Part shown: one piece after another, positions 32,569 to 40,345 of the stretch
How the letters are laid out: the number at the start of each line of letters is the position of its first letter
How positions within the stretch are numbered: position 1 is the first letter of the stretch
Origin: an uncultured Acidimicrobiales bacterium
GTDB taxonomy: Bacteria; Actinomycetota; Acidimicrobiia; Acidimicrobiales; SZUA-35
NCBI GenBank assembly: GCA_938029215.1
Contig: CALHFG010000015.1
Coordinates: 78,393 to 126,125 of the forward strand
Length of the DNA: 47,733 nt
Reading direction: 5' to 3'
Position numbers and translations under genes: made by a program
The notes under the pieces: model-generated
Told to the model about the DNA's origin: nothing
Database searches by the model: none
What the model saw: only the letters and a program-made list of their open reading frames with translations

Positions 32569-33534
32569 GTGAGTCAGACAGCGCCACACGAAGAACCCGG
32601 CACAACCGGAACACCTGAGGCATCGGGGTTGGAGCCAGGTGGCCTCACTCTCAGGCAGGCGGCTGATGCGTTGGGGACTTCGACCACGACGCTGCGAAAG
32701 ATGATTCGCCAGGGCCGATTGCCCGAGGCGGAGAAGGTCAAGACGCTTGAGGGCCGAGTGTGGTCAATCCCGGCGGACTCGATCCCTGGGATTGCGGAGC
32801 GTTCCGGCTTTTCCGTGTCGGTCACCGACCCGATAGACCTTCGGGACCCGGAGCCCAGCATGTCGGTCGAGGAGGTGTTGGTAGACCCGGGGGAGTTCGA
32901 CAACACGATTCAACTCGACGAGCACCGACTGGACTCCTGGCGTCTTGAACCGGTGCCCTCTGAGACGATGGAGGTCGATCGGGGAACCGAGCCTATTGCG
33001 ACCCCCCTCGGAAAGACCGATGCGGCAAACGTTCCAGAGGAACAGACTTCAGACGAAGTGCAAGAGGTTCCGGCGGGGACTGCCTTGGAGTCGATCGGCG
33101 CTGAGGGTGCCGTCGAGCCAACCGAGGTCTCGGCCCCCACGCTGTCGGACGTTCTCGACACCGCGTTGTTGGAGAAGCTGCTCGGGGCGAAAGAAGCCGA
33201 AACGGTTGCGTTGGTGAAGGCCGAGCGGCAACGGTCAGAATACGATGCCCTCGCCGCCCGACAGTTGGAGGTTGAGCAGCGTTATGCGGATGCTGATCTG
33301 CAACGGACCGCGCTGGCCGATCAGCTCCACAACGAAGCGTTGGCTCGAGCAATCTCCGATGCTCGCGTGACCGAGCTTCGAGACCAGTTGCAGCGCGAGA
33401 TCACCTACGCCGAAGCGGAACGGTATGAGCGCCGGCAGGCCCTCGCCCGGGAAACCAAAGCCGCTGCTGAAGCCGCAGAGATCCGTGCCGCTCTCGGTTG
33501 GTGGGGTCGCCGCAAACTTCGCCGAGCCGACTAG
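32569..33534 (+). CDS. Helix-turn-helix protein with C-terminal coiled coil
   Basis: The protein has 321 residues from the GTG at 32569, which has AAGGAG five bases upstream. A MerR/excisionase-type helix-turn-helix fills about 26-75: LTLRQAADALGTSTTTLRKM, then IRQGRLPEA and VWSIPAD. An acidic, low-complexity middle (80-205) leads to a charged coiled coil (about 207-310). The end is the basic WWGRRKLRRAD. I do not recognise the whole. It may bind DNA and bridge to another structure through the coiled coil. Confidence 0.75.
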   Translation: MSQTAPHEEPGTTGTPEASGLEPGGLTLRQAADALGTSTTTLRKMIRQGRLPEAEKVKTLEGRVWSIPADSIPGIAERSGFSVSVTDPIDLRDPEPSMSVEEVLVDPGEFDNTIQLDEHRLDSWRLEPVPSETMEVDRGTEPIATPLGKTDAANVPEEQTSDEVQEVPAGTALESIGAEGAVEPTEVSAPTLSDVLDTALLEKLLGAKEAETVALVKAERQRSEYDALAARQLEVEQRYADADLQRTALADQLHNEALARAISDARVTELRDQLQREITYAEAERYERRQALARETKAAAEAAEIRAALGWWGRRKLRRAD

Positions 33535-33596
33535 GCACCGCGTATTCTCCCCTCCCGGTTGCTGCGCCGTTTGGTTGCGGCAGTCGCAGACGTTTG

Positions 33597-33632
33597 GGGG
33601 CAGGGGGTGAGCCTCGGCTTCCCTCCTGCCCC
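33597..33632. terminator. Hairpin terminator between convergent genes
   Basis: GGGGCAGG pairs with CCTGCCCC, and the stem continues through GGG/CCT (one G-U pair) with a small AGCC/GGCT hairpin at its tip. It lies between the stop of the coiled-coil protein and the end of the YbaK-type gene. There is no U-tract. Confidence 0.6.
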
Positions 33633-33643
33633 ATGTGCGTGCG

Positions 33644-34114
33644 TTAGACGGTAAACGAGGCGGTCGCTGCGCCTGCAATCTCCTGCAGGACGGTAGGAGA
33701 GATCGGGAAGACATGTCGCGGCGTACCTGCGGCGGCCCACACCTGTTCAAAGGTCAAGAGATGGGGATCGATGACGGCGATGATAGGAGACAGGTGCCCG
33801 AAGGGAGCCACCCCGCCGATGGCGAACCCGGTGGTGTGTCGCACCTGATCAGCATCGGCCCGCCCGCACGTACCGACACCCACCGCGGCGGCGAGGAGAT
33901 CTGGGTCGACTTGATGGGCACCGCTTGTGAGAGCGAGGACTAGACCGGCCTCGGAGTCAAAGATCATGCTTTTCACAATCTGGGCTACATCGCAACCGAC
34001 GGCGGCAGCGGCATCGACCGCGGACCGCGTGCCGTCGGGGTACTCCACGATCTCCAGCTCGATACCGGCTGCGCTTGCGGCTGCAGTTACTCTCTCGACC
34101 GATGGGGAAACCAC
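33644..34114 (-). CDS. YbaK/EbsC-type aminoacyl-tRNA deacylase
   Basis: The protein has 156 residues. The conserved lysine is K48 in QIVKSMIF. TTGFAIGGVAPFGH is the glycine-rich loop of the family, and the protein ends with a PISPTVLQEIAG helix. These stand-alone editing enzymes hydrolyse mischarged tRNAs such as Cys-tRNA(Pro) or Ala-tRNA(Pro). The exact substrate cannot be told. The GTG start has TAGGCT six bases upstream on the minus strand. A plain hypothetical-gene call is the only alternative. Confidence 0.9.
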   Translation of the reverse strand: MVSPSVERVTAAASAAGIELEIVEYPDGTRSAVDAAAAVGCDVAQIVKSMIFDSEAGLVLALTSGAHQVDPDLLAAAVGVGTCGRADADQVRHTTGFAIGGVAPFGHLSPIIAVIDPHLLTFEQVWAAAGTPRHVFPISPTVLQEIAGAATASFTV

Positions 34115-34120
34115 CCCGAG

Positions 34121-34126
34121 AGCCTA
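34121..34126 (-). promoter_or_regulatory. Leaderless-type -10 box of the YbaK-type gene
   Basis: On the minus strand TAGGCT is followed by CTCGGG and the GTG at 34114. The remaining gap to the HtrA gene (34127-34345) shows no gene or clear RNA. Confidence 0.55.
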
Positions 34127-34345
34127 GTGTCGAAGAAGAAATTTGAATCTTGGCCGGTATGACCTGCGTAGGCCTAGATAGAGCTGACTCGAGCAGTACA
34201 CGCTAGGGAGAAGGGTTCTTCTTAGTCAGAGCAAAGGTTGGCAATGGAATAGTTCACCTTTAAGCAGGTTTTCAGGTTCATATGATTTGATGCCGATCAT
34301 CACACGAAGCGCAGATTCTCTGCGATCGAGGAGTTGACCAACGTA

Positions 34346-35767
34346 ATGAGCGATACAAGCTGGGATTTCGAAGCACCCAATTCCCCCAAGCAGTCGCGGC
34401 CCGATGTTCCCCGCATCGGTACCCAGGCTGCCGGGTCTTCTGCTCCCGCCCGCCCCTCCTCGAACGCAGGGCCTTCGGGCCCGCCCCTGGGACGCACCGT
34501 CTTCGCTGCTCCCAGCTCTCCCGCCCGACCAGTCGGGGATCGCACTGGTGTCCTCCCCCCACCGTTGCCCTCCCCGCCGGTCAAGGATCGCTTCACCGTT
34601 CAGCAGCCGGCGGTCAATCTGACTGCAGCTGCCGCCCCAACCTTCACCCCTCCCGCAACACCCCCGACGGTGGTCGAGTCCGCCCAGCGGATTCAGACCA
34701 ACGCTCGGTCGGTCGATCCCAAACCCAAAGGCTCTTGGGGATGGCGAGCCCTTGCAGCCTTCGTCGCCGGCGCAGTCATTTCGGGTGCGGCCTTTACCGC
34801 TGGCACGATTGCCTCCGAACCGGATGAGGTCGCTGCACCGCAGACCACGCCAGTCGTGAACCCCGCTCCGTCGACTCTGCCTCCGGCCACGGGAGCCGCG
34901 GCGAAAAACCCGGCGGCTTTTGTCGCTGACGAACTCGGCCCTTCGGTTGTGCAAATCCTGACGAACTTTGGCACTGGGTCTGGCGTCGTCTTCCAAGAAG
35001 GCGGATACGTCATGACGAACAACCATGTCATCGAGAACGCCGATGAGATTTTCATTGGCGACTATCAGGGCCGAACGCTGGCTGCTGAGTTGATCGGCAC
35101 CGACCCCCGTGCTGATATCGCAGTTCTTCAGGTTGCCGATCTCGACCTACCGGTCGCGGAGCTCGCCGTGGGCCAACAACTGCAGGTTGGCCAGAGCGCT
35201 ATCGCCATCGGCAGTCCTTTCGACCTCACCCGGACCGTAACGGCAGGAATCATCTCTGCACTGAACCGGCCGCTCGAGAACCAGAACGGCACCTTCACTT
35301 CCATGATCCAAACCGATGCGCCGATCAACCCCGGCAACTCCGGAGGGCCGCTGGCTAACCGTCTCGGCGAGGTGATCGGCATCAACACCGCCATTCGCAC
35401 CGACGGAGTGTCCAACAGCAACGTGGGTGTCGGGTTCGCTGTGCCGATCGACACCGCGAACCGAGTAGCTGAACGCATCATCGCCGGCGAGTCTCTCGAC
35501 CCGGGCTTCTTGGGTGTCGGTCGTGGTCAGGCTGCCATTGGCGATGTTGGTGTCGTGATCGAAGACATCACGCCCGATTCCGGAGCCGAACTGGCCGGGC
35601 TTGAAAGCGGCGATCGAGTGCTCACCGTGAACGGCGCTCCGGTTACCAGCTTCCCTGAACTTGCAGGCCTGATCACCAACAACTTCCCGGGTGACCAGAT
35701 CGAACTGGAGATCGTGCGGGGTGAAGCGAAGCAGACGATCACCGCAACCCTGGGTGATCGTCCGTAG
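34346..35767 (+). CDS. HtrA/DegP-like serine protease with PDZ domain
   Basis: The protein has 473 residues. A Pro/Ala/Ser-rich cytoplasmic N-terminus (about 1-128) precedes one membrane segment (about 131-155). The trypsin-like domain has the triad: His in TNNHVIEN (about 226), Asp in RADIAVLQV (about 256) and Ser in PGNSGGPL (about 332). A PDZ domain follows (VIEDITPDSGAELAG to the end). It degrades or refolds damaged exported proteins. The ATG at 34346 has GAGGAG 12 bases upstream. A TTG at 34334 is an alternative. Confidence 0.95.
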   Translation: MSDTSWDFEAPNSPKQSRPDVPRIGTQAAGSSAPARPSSNAGPSGPPLGRTVFAAPSSPARPVGDRTGVLPPPLPSPPVKDRFTVQQPAVNLTAAAAPTFTPPATPPTVVESAQRIQTNARSVDPKPKGSWGWRALAAFVAGAVISGAAFTAGTIASEPDEVAAPQTTPVVNPAPSTLPPATGAAAKNPAAFVADELGPSVVQILTNFGTGSGVVFQEGGYVMTNNHVIENADEIFIGDYQGRTLAAELIGTDPRADIAVLQVADLDLPVAELAVGQQLQVGQSAIAIGSPFDLTRTVTAGIISALNRPLENQNGTFTSMIQTDAPINPGNSGGPLANRLGEVIGINTAIRTDGVSNSNVGVGFAVPIDTANRVAERIIAGESLDPGFLGVGRGQAAIGDVGVVIEDITPDSGAELAGLESGDRVLTVNGAPVTSFPELAGLITNNFPGDQIELEIVRGEAKQTITATLGDRP

Positions 35768-35838
35768 GTCTTCGTTCCCCTTCCGGCCGGTAGGGGTGTG
35801 TCTGTGAAACGACGGCACCAGCAATAGGCTTCTTGGCA

Positions 35839-36990
35839 ATGGAAATCGGACTATTCATTGTTGTCGCTCTGTGCATCCTCGCGGCAGGTGCCGTCACGTA
35901 CTTCCTGCTTCGTCAGGACTCGCGCCGCGACGCAGAACTCGTTTCGCCTCCGCCGAAGACCGATCTTCCTGGCAAGAAGAGTGCCGGATCTCCACAGATT
36001 CCTAGCAAACCAGCAGGCGACGACCCAGCTTCGGTTCAAGACAAGATTGACCAGAGCGTCGGGGCCGATGTTTATGTCGAGCCTCCGCCGGTGGTCAAGC
36101 CGTCGTTCTTTGATCGGCTTGGCAAGGCTCGCTCCGCATTCACGGGGTATCTGGGCGGCCTTGTTGGCCTCGGGAAGCTGTCCGATGATGATTGGGAAGA
36201 GCTCGAAGAAGCCCTGATCCGGGCTGATGTAGGCGTTCAGACGTCGATGCGTCTTATCGAAGACGTACAGCGCAGCGCAAAAAAGGCGGGGGCCGAAGAC
36301 GGCGAAGCCATTCTGGGATTGCTCAAAGAACGGATGCAGGCCGAGATTGCTGGAGGAGATCGGTCGCTCACGATCAAACCGGACACCACCAACGTGTGGT
36401 TGTTCGTCGGCGTGAACGGCGTGGGTAAGACAACCACCATTGGAAAACTAGGCAAGCGGCTGGCAGCAGAGGGTCATCGGCCCCTGATGGCAGCGGGCGA
36501 CACGTTCCGCGCCGCCGCAGCCGAGCAGCTCGGCATGTGGGCCGAGCGTGCTGGCGCCGAATTCGTCCGCGGCAATGAGGGCGGCGATCCCTCGTCGGTC
36601 ATCTTCGATGCCGTGGACGCCGCGGCAGCACGGGACTGCAACGTTGTGCTCGCCGACACCGCCGGCCGTCTACAAAACAAGTCAAACCTCATGGACGAAT
36701 TGTCCAAGGTTCGACGGGTCGCTGAGAAGGGCGTCGGAGTCGTCACCGAAACGCTGCTCGTTCTGGATGCAACCACCGGTCAAAATGGCATGAGCCAAGC
36801 CAAGATTTTCGCTGAGGCGGTGAACGTCACCGGCGTTGTACTCACCAAGCTCGATGGTTCAGCCAAAGGTGGAATCGTGTTCGCTATCGAGTCGGAGCTC
36901 GGAATTCCGGTGAAGTTGGTAGGGCTCGGCGAACAGGTTGATGATCTGGTCGACTTCGAACCCGACGAGTTCGTCAACGCACTGTTCTAG
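35839..36990 (+). CDS. ftsY: Signal recognition particle receptor FtsY
   Basis: The protein has 383 residues. An N-terminal membrane segment (about 4-24) is followed by an acidic/polar linker, then the N domain (LSDDDWEELEEALIRADVGV) and the G domain. The G domain has GVNGVGKTTT (about 191), GDTFRAAAAEQL, DTAGRLQNK (about 272) and the TKLDGSAKGG motif. It docks SRP-ribosome complexes at the membrane. TAGGCT lies eight bases before the ATG. It normally follows smc directly in actinobacteria; here nine genes intervene. Confidence 0.98.
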   Translation: MEIGLFIVVALCILAAGAVTYFLLRQDSRRDAELVSPPPKTDLPGKKSAGSPQIPSKPAGDDPASVQDKIDQSVGADVYVEPPPVVKPSFFDRLGKARSAFTGYLGGLVGLGKLSDDDWEELEEALIRADVGVQTSMRLIEDVQRSAKKAGAEDGEAILGLLKERMQAEIAGGDRSLTIKPDTTNVWLFVGVNGVGKTTTIGKLGKRLAAEGHRPLMAAGDTFRAAAAEQLGMWAERAGAEFVRGNEGGDPSSVIFDAVDAAAARDCNVVLADTAGRLQNKSNLMDELSKVRRVAEKGVGVVTETLLVLDATTGQNGMSQAKIFAEAVNVTGVVLTKLDGSAKGGIVFAIESELGIPVKLVGLGEQVDDLVDFEPDEFVNALF

Positions 36991-37012
36991 CCGCTTTCGG
37001 GTGAGGAGCTCG

Positions 37013-37029
37013 CGACAAATGCGTTGTCG
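37013..37029. terminator. Small hairpin between ftsY and the convergent gene
   Basis: CGACAA-ATGCG-TTGTCG forms a 6-bp stem with a five-base loop between the two stops (36990 and 37032). It is weak and has no U-tract, so a terminator role is only possible. Confidence 0.35.
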
Positions 37030-37031
37030 AC

Positions 37032-37457
37032 CTAGGCCCACCCAGCGAGCACTGCGATGATGCCGACAAGTGCCGGCGGGTAGCCCACCGCGAGCGCAGT
37101 TGCGAGCCGACGGTGACGCGTCGTAACCCAACGCGCGGCTAGAACAATGGGACCGCTTAGCAGCGCCCAGACAAGCCCCCCGACCACCACGATGTAGAGA
37201 ATCTCTTTTGCGGCGGAGTCATTCTGCTCGATGAGGCCGGGACTTTCCCAGCCATACAGGGCGAGGACCGCGAAGAATGCCGCGTACGGAGCAACCAGCG
37301 TGCCGCCGGCGATGGTGGCGAGCAAAGTGAGTATTCGCGCCCACAGCGGAACCCGAGACTGTTTCACCTCGACTGGTGTCTCTGGGAGCGCATGCACGAC
37401 CGGCCGTGGGGGTTGCGTTGGTCCCGGAATCGACGGAGGCAGCGTCAGAGGTTCCAT
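37032..37457 (-). CDS. Small membrane protein with proline-rich N-terminus
   Basis: The protein has 141 residues from the ATG at 37457. An in-frame start at 37691 would overlap the divergent ABM gene and is rejected. A proline-rich leader of about 35 residues precedes three hydrophobic segments: LWARILTLLATIAGGTLVAP and the following FFAVLALY, then ILYIVVVGGLVWALLSGPIV, then the C-terminal ALAVGYPPALVGIIAVLAG. The family is not recognised. It is convergent with ftsY, with a small hairpin between. Confidence 0.6.
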   Translation of the reverse strand: MEPLTLPPSIPGPTQPPRPVVHALPETPVEVKQSRVPLWARILTLLATIAGGTLVAPYAAFFAVLALYGWESPGLIEQNDSAAKEILYIVVVGGLVWALLSGPIVLAARWVTTRHRRLATALAVGYPPALVGIIAVLAGWA

Positions 37458-37560
37458 TCCTAGTTTCTCGGGATTCTCAACGGAGGACTTGAATGACGGT
37501 CGGTCGGTCCATCCCTTCGGGCGCAGCAATCCCGCGAGCAAAACCTGCGACACTGGATCT

Positions 37561-37863
37561 ATGTTGATTGTGGCTGGAACAGTAAAGATGGCGCCCGGCG
37601 ACGTGGCCAAGATTGAGGCGGCGGCGCTTGAGATGATGGCCGCAACCCGGGCCGAAGATGGTTGTATCGAGTACGAGTTCTCCGAGGTCATCGGGCAGCC
37701 TGGAACGATGCGTATCTTCGAGAAGTGGGAGTCGTGGGATCACCTACGAGCGCACTTTGCGGTCGACCATATGACCAACTGGAGGGAAGCCATGAAGGTC
37801 GTCGAGGTGCTCGAGCGGAACATTTCGGTGTATGACCAGATCGGCGATATCCAGCAACTCTGA
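37561..37863 (+). CDS. ABM-domain (YgiN-like) monooxygenase
   Basis: The protein has 100 residues, one antibiotic-biosynthesis-monooxygenase domain. It starts MLIVAGTVKMAPGD. TRAEDGCIEYEFSEV and MRIFEKWESWDHLRAHF are the family blocks. These small dimeric proteins oxidise quinols or similar aromatics, or act as unrelated scaffolds. GACACT lies six bases before the ATG. The CcmF-like gene starts 12 bases after its stop, so the two may be cotranscribed. Confidence 0.88.
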   Translation: MLIVAGTVKMAPGDVAKIEAAALEMMAATRAEDGCIEYEFSEVIGQPGTMRIFEKWESWDHLRAHFAVDHMTNWREAMKVVEVLERNISVYDQIGDIQQL

Positions 37864-37875
37864 CCGGCTAGGACT

Positions 37876-39573
37876 TTGACGATTGGCGCCCTCCTGCTTG
37901 GTGGAGCGGTCGCGCTCGCAGTAGGAGCCCTTGTGACTGGCTCGCGCTGGCTCCAGTATGGATCCAGCGGCGTCATGGTGTTGTCGACGGCGGATCTCTT
38001 CTGGCAATTTGCCGATGAGGATTGGTCGAACGTGTATGTGGTTAGCACCACCCGCCCCGGGCTGGCACCGGTGGTGCGGTTGGCAGGCCTCTGGGGTGGA
38101 GCCGAAGGTTCGCTGTTGCTATTCGCTTCGTTGGTGGCAGCAGCGGCCGCCATAACCGCGAGGCTTGGAGGAACGTTTCGCCCGTTGGCGGCGTTGTCGG
38201 CCGGCTATGGGGTGGTGGTGCTGATCAGCGCCAACCCCTTTGAACGTTTCGATGCACCTGCCACCGGTGGGCTCGGTCTACAGCCAGTCCTGGAACATCC
38301 GGCCATGGTCTGGCATCCTCCCGTTCTGTATTTGGGACTCGTCGGTGTCATGGTCCCCGGTCTCCTTTCCGCTGGAGGTTCGTCGCACCGAGTGGTGCGG
38401 GCCGCGTGGGGGATTTCGCTCGCCTTCCTAACCGCCGGACTTGCGACTGGAGCCGCCTGGGCTCATGCCGAACTTGGCTGGGGAGGATTCTGGGCCTGGG
38501 ATCCAATCGAGTCAGCAGGTTTGGTGGCATGGCTCGCGGCCGCAGGGGCACAGCATCTTCGATCCGCCGCGACATCGCGCTCGACGGTTGCGGCTGGTTT
38601 GGCGCCAGCGCTCGCTGCGGTGTGGGCCACAACGTTGACCCGCGCCGGTCTTACCGGTTCGGTTCATTCGTTCGCGGACCGACCCGGATTGCGCGCCGGG
38701 CTGTTGGTCGTTGCGGTTGGTTGGACCGCCGTTTTGGCGTGGGTCTGGACATCCTCGACTGCTCCACGGTCGTCGCCGATTCCACCCAAGGACCGACGGA
38801 ACGCGGCGTTGGTGCTGGCCATCGCAACGACGATTGTGGCTCTTGGAGCCTATGAACCGGCGGTCGAGTCCGGACTTGGAGGTGATTCCGTCGCCATCGC
38901 GGGCTCGTTCTTTGCTCGAGCCATGTGGCCGTTGGTGCTCGCCGGCGCAGGGCTGGTGTTGGCCGCGGACCGCACCCGGTTGGCTCCGGTTGGAGGAGCG
39001 GTGGTGGCGATTGCTCTGACGCCATTTGGGGCCGGTCCATTCGGCCTGGCGGTGGCGGCCGCGGGTGGGGCGGTCACAGGCTCGGCACTCTCGCTGGCTC
39101 GAGCGGGTCGACGAGGTTGGATCGCGCACGCTGGCGTCGGCGTGCTGCTGGTAGGAGTCGCCGGCACCATGGCCGCAACTTCGGCCACCGTCATCCTGAT
39201 CAAGGACCGCCCAACCCAGGTGTCGGGCCAAACGGTCACACACCGCGGTCTCGAATTTCGGCAGGAAGCCACCACCGAAGCTGTTATCGCGACGATCGAG
39301 GTCGACGGACAACTGCTCCGCCCATCGGTGATTGCCCATCGTCTACGTAACGTCCCGACGGCGGAGATCGCCACCCGGCGGAGCTTGCTCAATCAGACAC
39401 AGGTGGTCCTTTCGGACGGCTCGGATGCGCAGTCCGACTATCGGATTAGCAGCACCCCTCGGTTGAACCTGGTGTGGTTGGGTTCGGTCCTGATCACGTT
39501 CGGTTTGGTCCAGAACGTGTGGTATCGCCCATCAAGAATTCGACGCTGGCCGCCGATAGGCAGGGATGTCTAG
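37876..39573 (+). CDS. CcmF/CcsA-type cytochrome c haem lyase
   Basis: The protein has 565 residues with many membrane segments. LWGGAEGSLL, HPPVLYLGLVG and the tryptophan-rich ELGWGGFWAWDPIESAGL (haem-handling WWD-type segment) are the CcmF landmarks. The C-terminal soluble part (THRGLEFRQEA onward) lies outside the membrane. It should attach haem to apocytochrome c. It is shorter than proteobacterial CcmF (about 650), and no other Ccm gene is in the window. The TTG start has AGGA just ahead. Its end overlaps the sirtuin gene by eight bases. Confidence 0.9.
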   Translation: MTIGALLLGGAVALAVGALVTGSRWLQYGSSGVMVLSTADLFWQFADEDWSNVYVVSTTRPGLAPVVRLAGLWGGAEGSLLLFASLVAAAAAITARLGGTFRPLAALSAGYGVVVLISANPFERFDAPATGGLGLQPVLEHPAMVWHPPVLYLGLVGVMVPGLLSAGGSSHRVVRAAWGISLAFLTAGLATGAAWAHAELGWGGFWAWDPIESAGLVAWLAAAGAQHLRSAATSRSTVAAGLAPALAAVWATTLTRAGLTGSVHSFADRPGLRAGLLVVAVGWTAVLAWVWTSSTAPRSSPIPPKDRRNAALVLAIATTIVALGAYEPAVESGLGGDSVAIAGSFFARAMWPLVLAGAGLVLAADRTRLAPVGGAVVAIALTPFGAGPFGLAVAAAGGAVTGSALSLARAGRRGWIAHAGVGVLLVGVAGTMAATSATVILIKDRPTQVSGQTVTHRGLEFRQEATTEAVIATIEVDGQLLRPSVIAHRLRNVPTAEIATRRSLLNQTQVVLSDGSDAQSDYRISSTPRLNLVWLGSVLITFGLVQNVWYRPSRIRRWPPIGRDV

Positions 39574-40324
39574 GCACCTAACCCGGTCGATGTCGCCGAT
39601 CATTCCAAGCGAGGCCCGCTCGGTTCTTGAGAATGCGCGTCGACTTTTCGTGGTCACGGGCGCTGGCATGTCGGCCGATTCCGGTGTCCCCACGTTTCGT
39701 GGTGAAAGCGGTCTGTTCGGATCATCGAAAAACATCACCGCCCCGGTGTTCGATCACGATCTCCGGTTGAGGCGACAAGACGTTTTCGACTTCGTAGCCC
39801 AGGTACGAGAACACGCAGCCGCCGCTTCGCCCCACGCGGGGTACCGAGTCCTCGCCCAACATCAGGCCCAACTTCGGTCCCGGGGTGGTGATCTCACCGT
39901 TGTGACTATGAACGTTGACGACCTGCATGAGCGAGCTGGACTCGAAGCTCTCCATCTTCATGGCAGCGCGTACGAGGAGCGCTGCGACACCGACCGTTGT
40001 ACCGAGGGGCTCGTCGCCACCGGGTCCGCCTCCACGTGTCCTGTATGTCAGCTGCAGACCCGCCCGTCGGTGGTTTTGTACGGTGAACGCGAGAATGTGG
40101 AGGCGAGCCACTTTGGGAAACGCGCGCTCCAACGTGCCGATGCCATGTTGGTCATAGGGGTCAGTGGTGAGACCGAACGGATCCAACGATGGGCTCTCGA
40201 TGCCCAACGGGACTACTTGGTGCCCAGTGTCCTGTGGACACTCGACCCCACGGCCTCGTTCGCGAGCCTTTTCTCCCATGTTGTCGAGGCGCCTGCGGAT
40301 GCACTTGTCGAAATCTTCGGTTGA
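39566..40324 (+). CDS. Divergent sirtuin (Sir2-family NAD-dependent deacylase)
   Basis: The protein has 252 residues. GAGMSADSGVPTFRG (about 32-46) is the NAD-binding signature. H132 in LHLHGS is the catalytic base. C140, C145, C158 and C161 form the zinc site. Two usually strict NAD-contact positions differ: the QN(I/V)D motif reads MNVDD, and GTS reads GVS. Activity may be altered. It removes acyl groups from lysines if active. The start at 39566 overlaps the CcmF gene by eight bases. An ATG at 39590 is the alternative. Confidence 0.88.
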   Translation: MSRHLTRSMSPIIPSEARSVLENARRLFVVTGAGMSADSGVPTFRGESGLFGSSKNITAPVFDHDLRLRRQDVFDFVAQVREHAAAASPHAGYRVLAQHQAQLRSRGGDLTVVTMNVDDLHERAGLEALHLHGSAYEERCDTDRCTEGLVATGSASTCPVCQLQTRPSVVLYGERENVEASHFGKRALQRADAMLVIGVSGETERIQRWALDAQRDYLVPSVLWTLDPTASFASLFSHVVEAPADALVEIFG

Positions 40325-40345
40325 ATACCCTGCGCGCAGCGCGGA

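Noticed and set aside
34226-35026. 266-residue minus-strand frame over the HtrA start
   Set aside because: Antisense to the proline-rich N-terminus of HtrA; low-complexity Gly/Arg composition with no domain.
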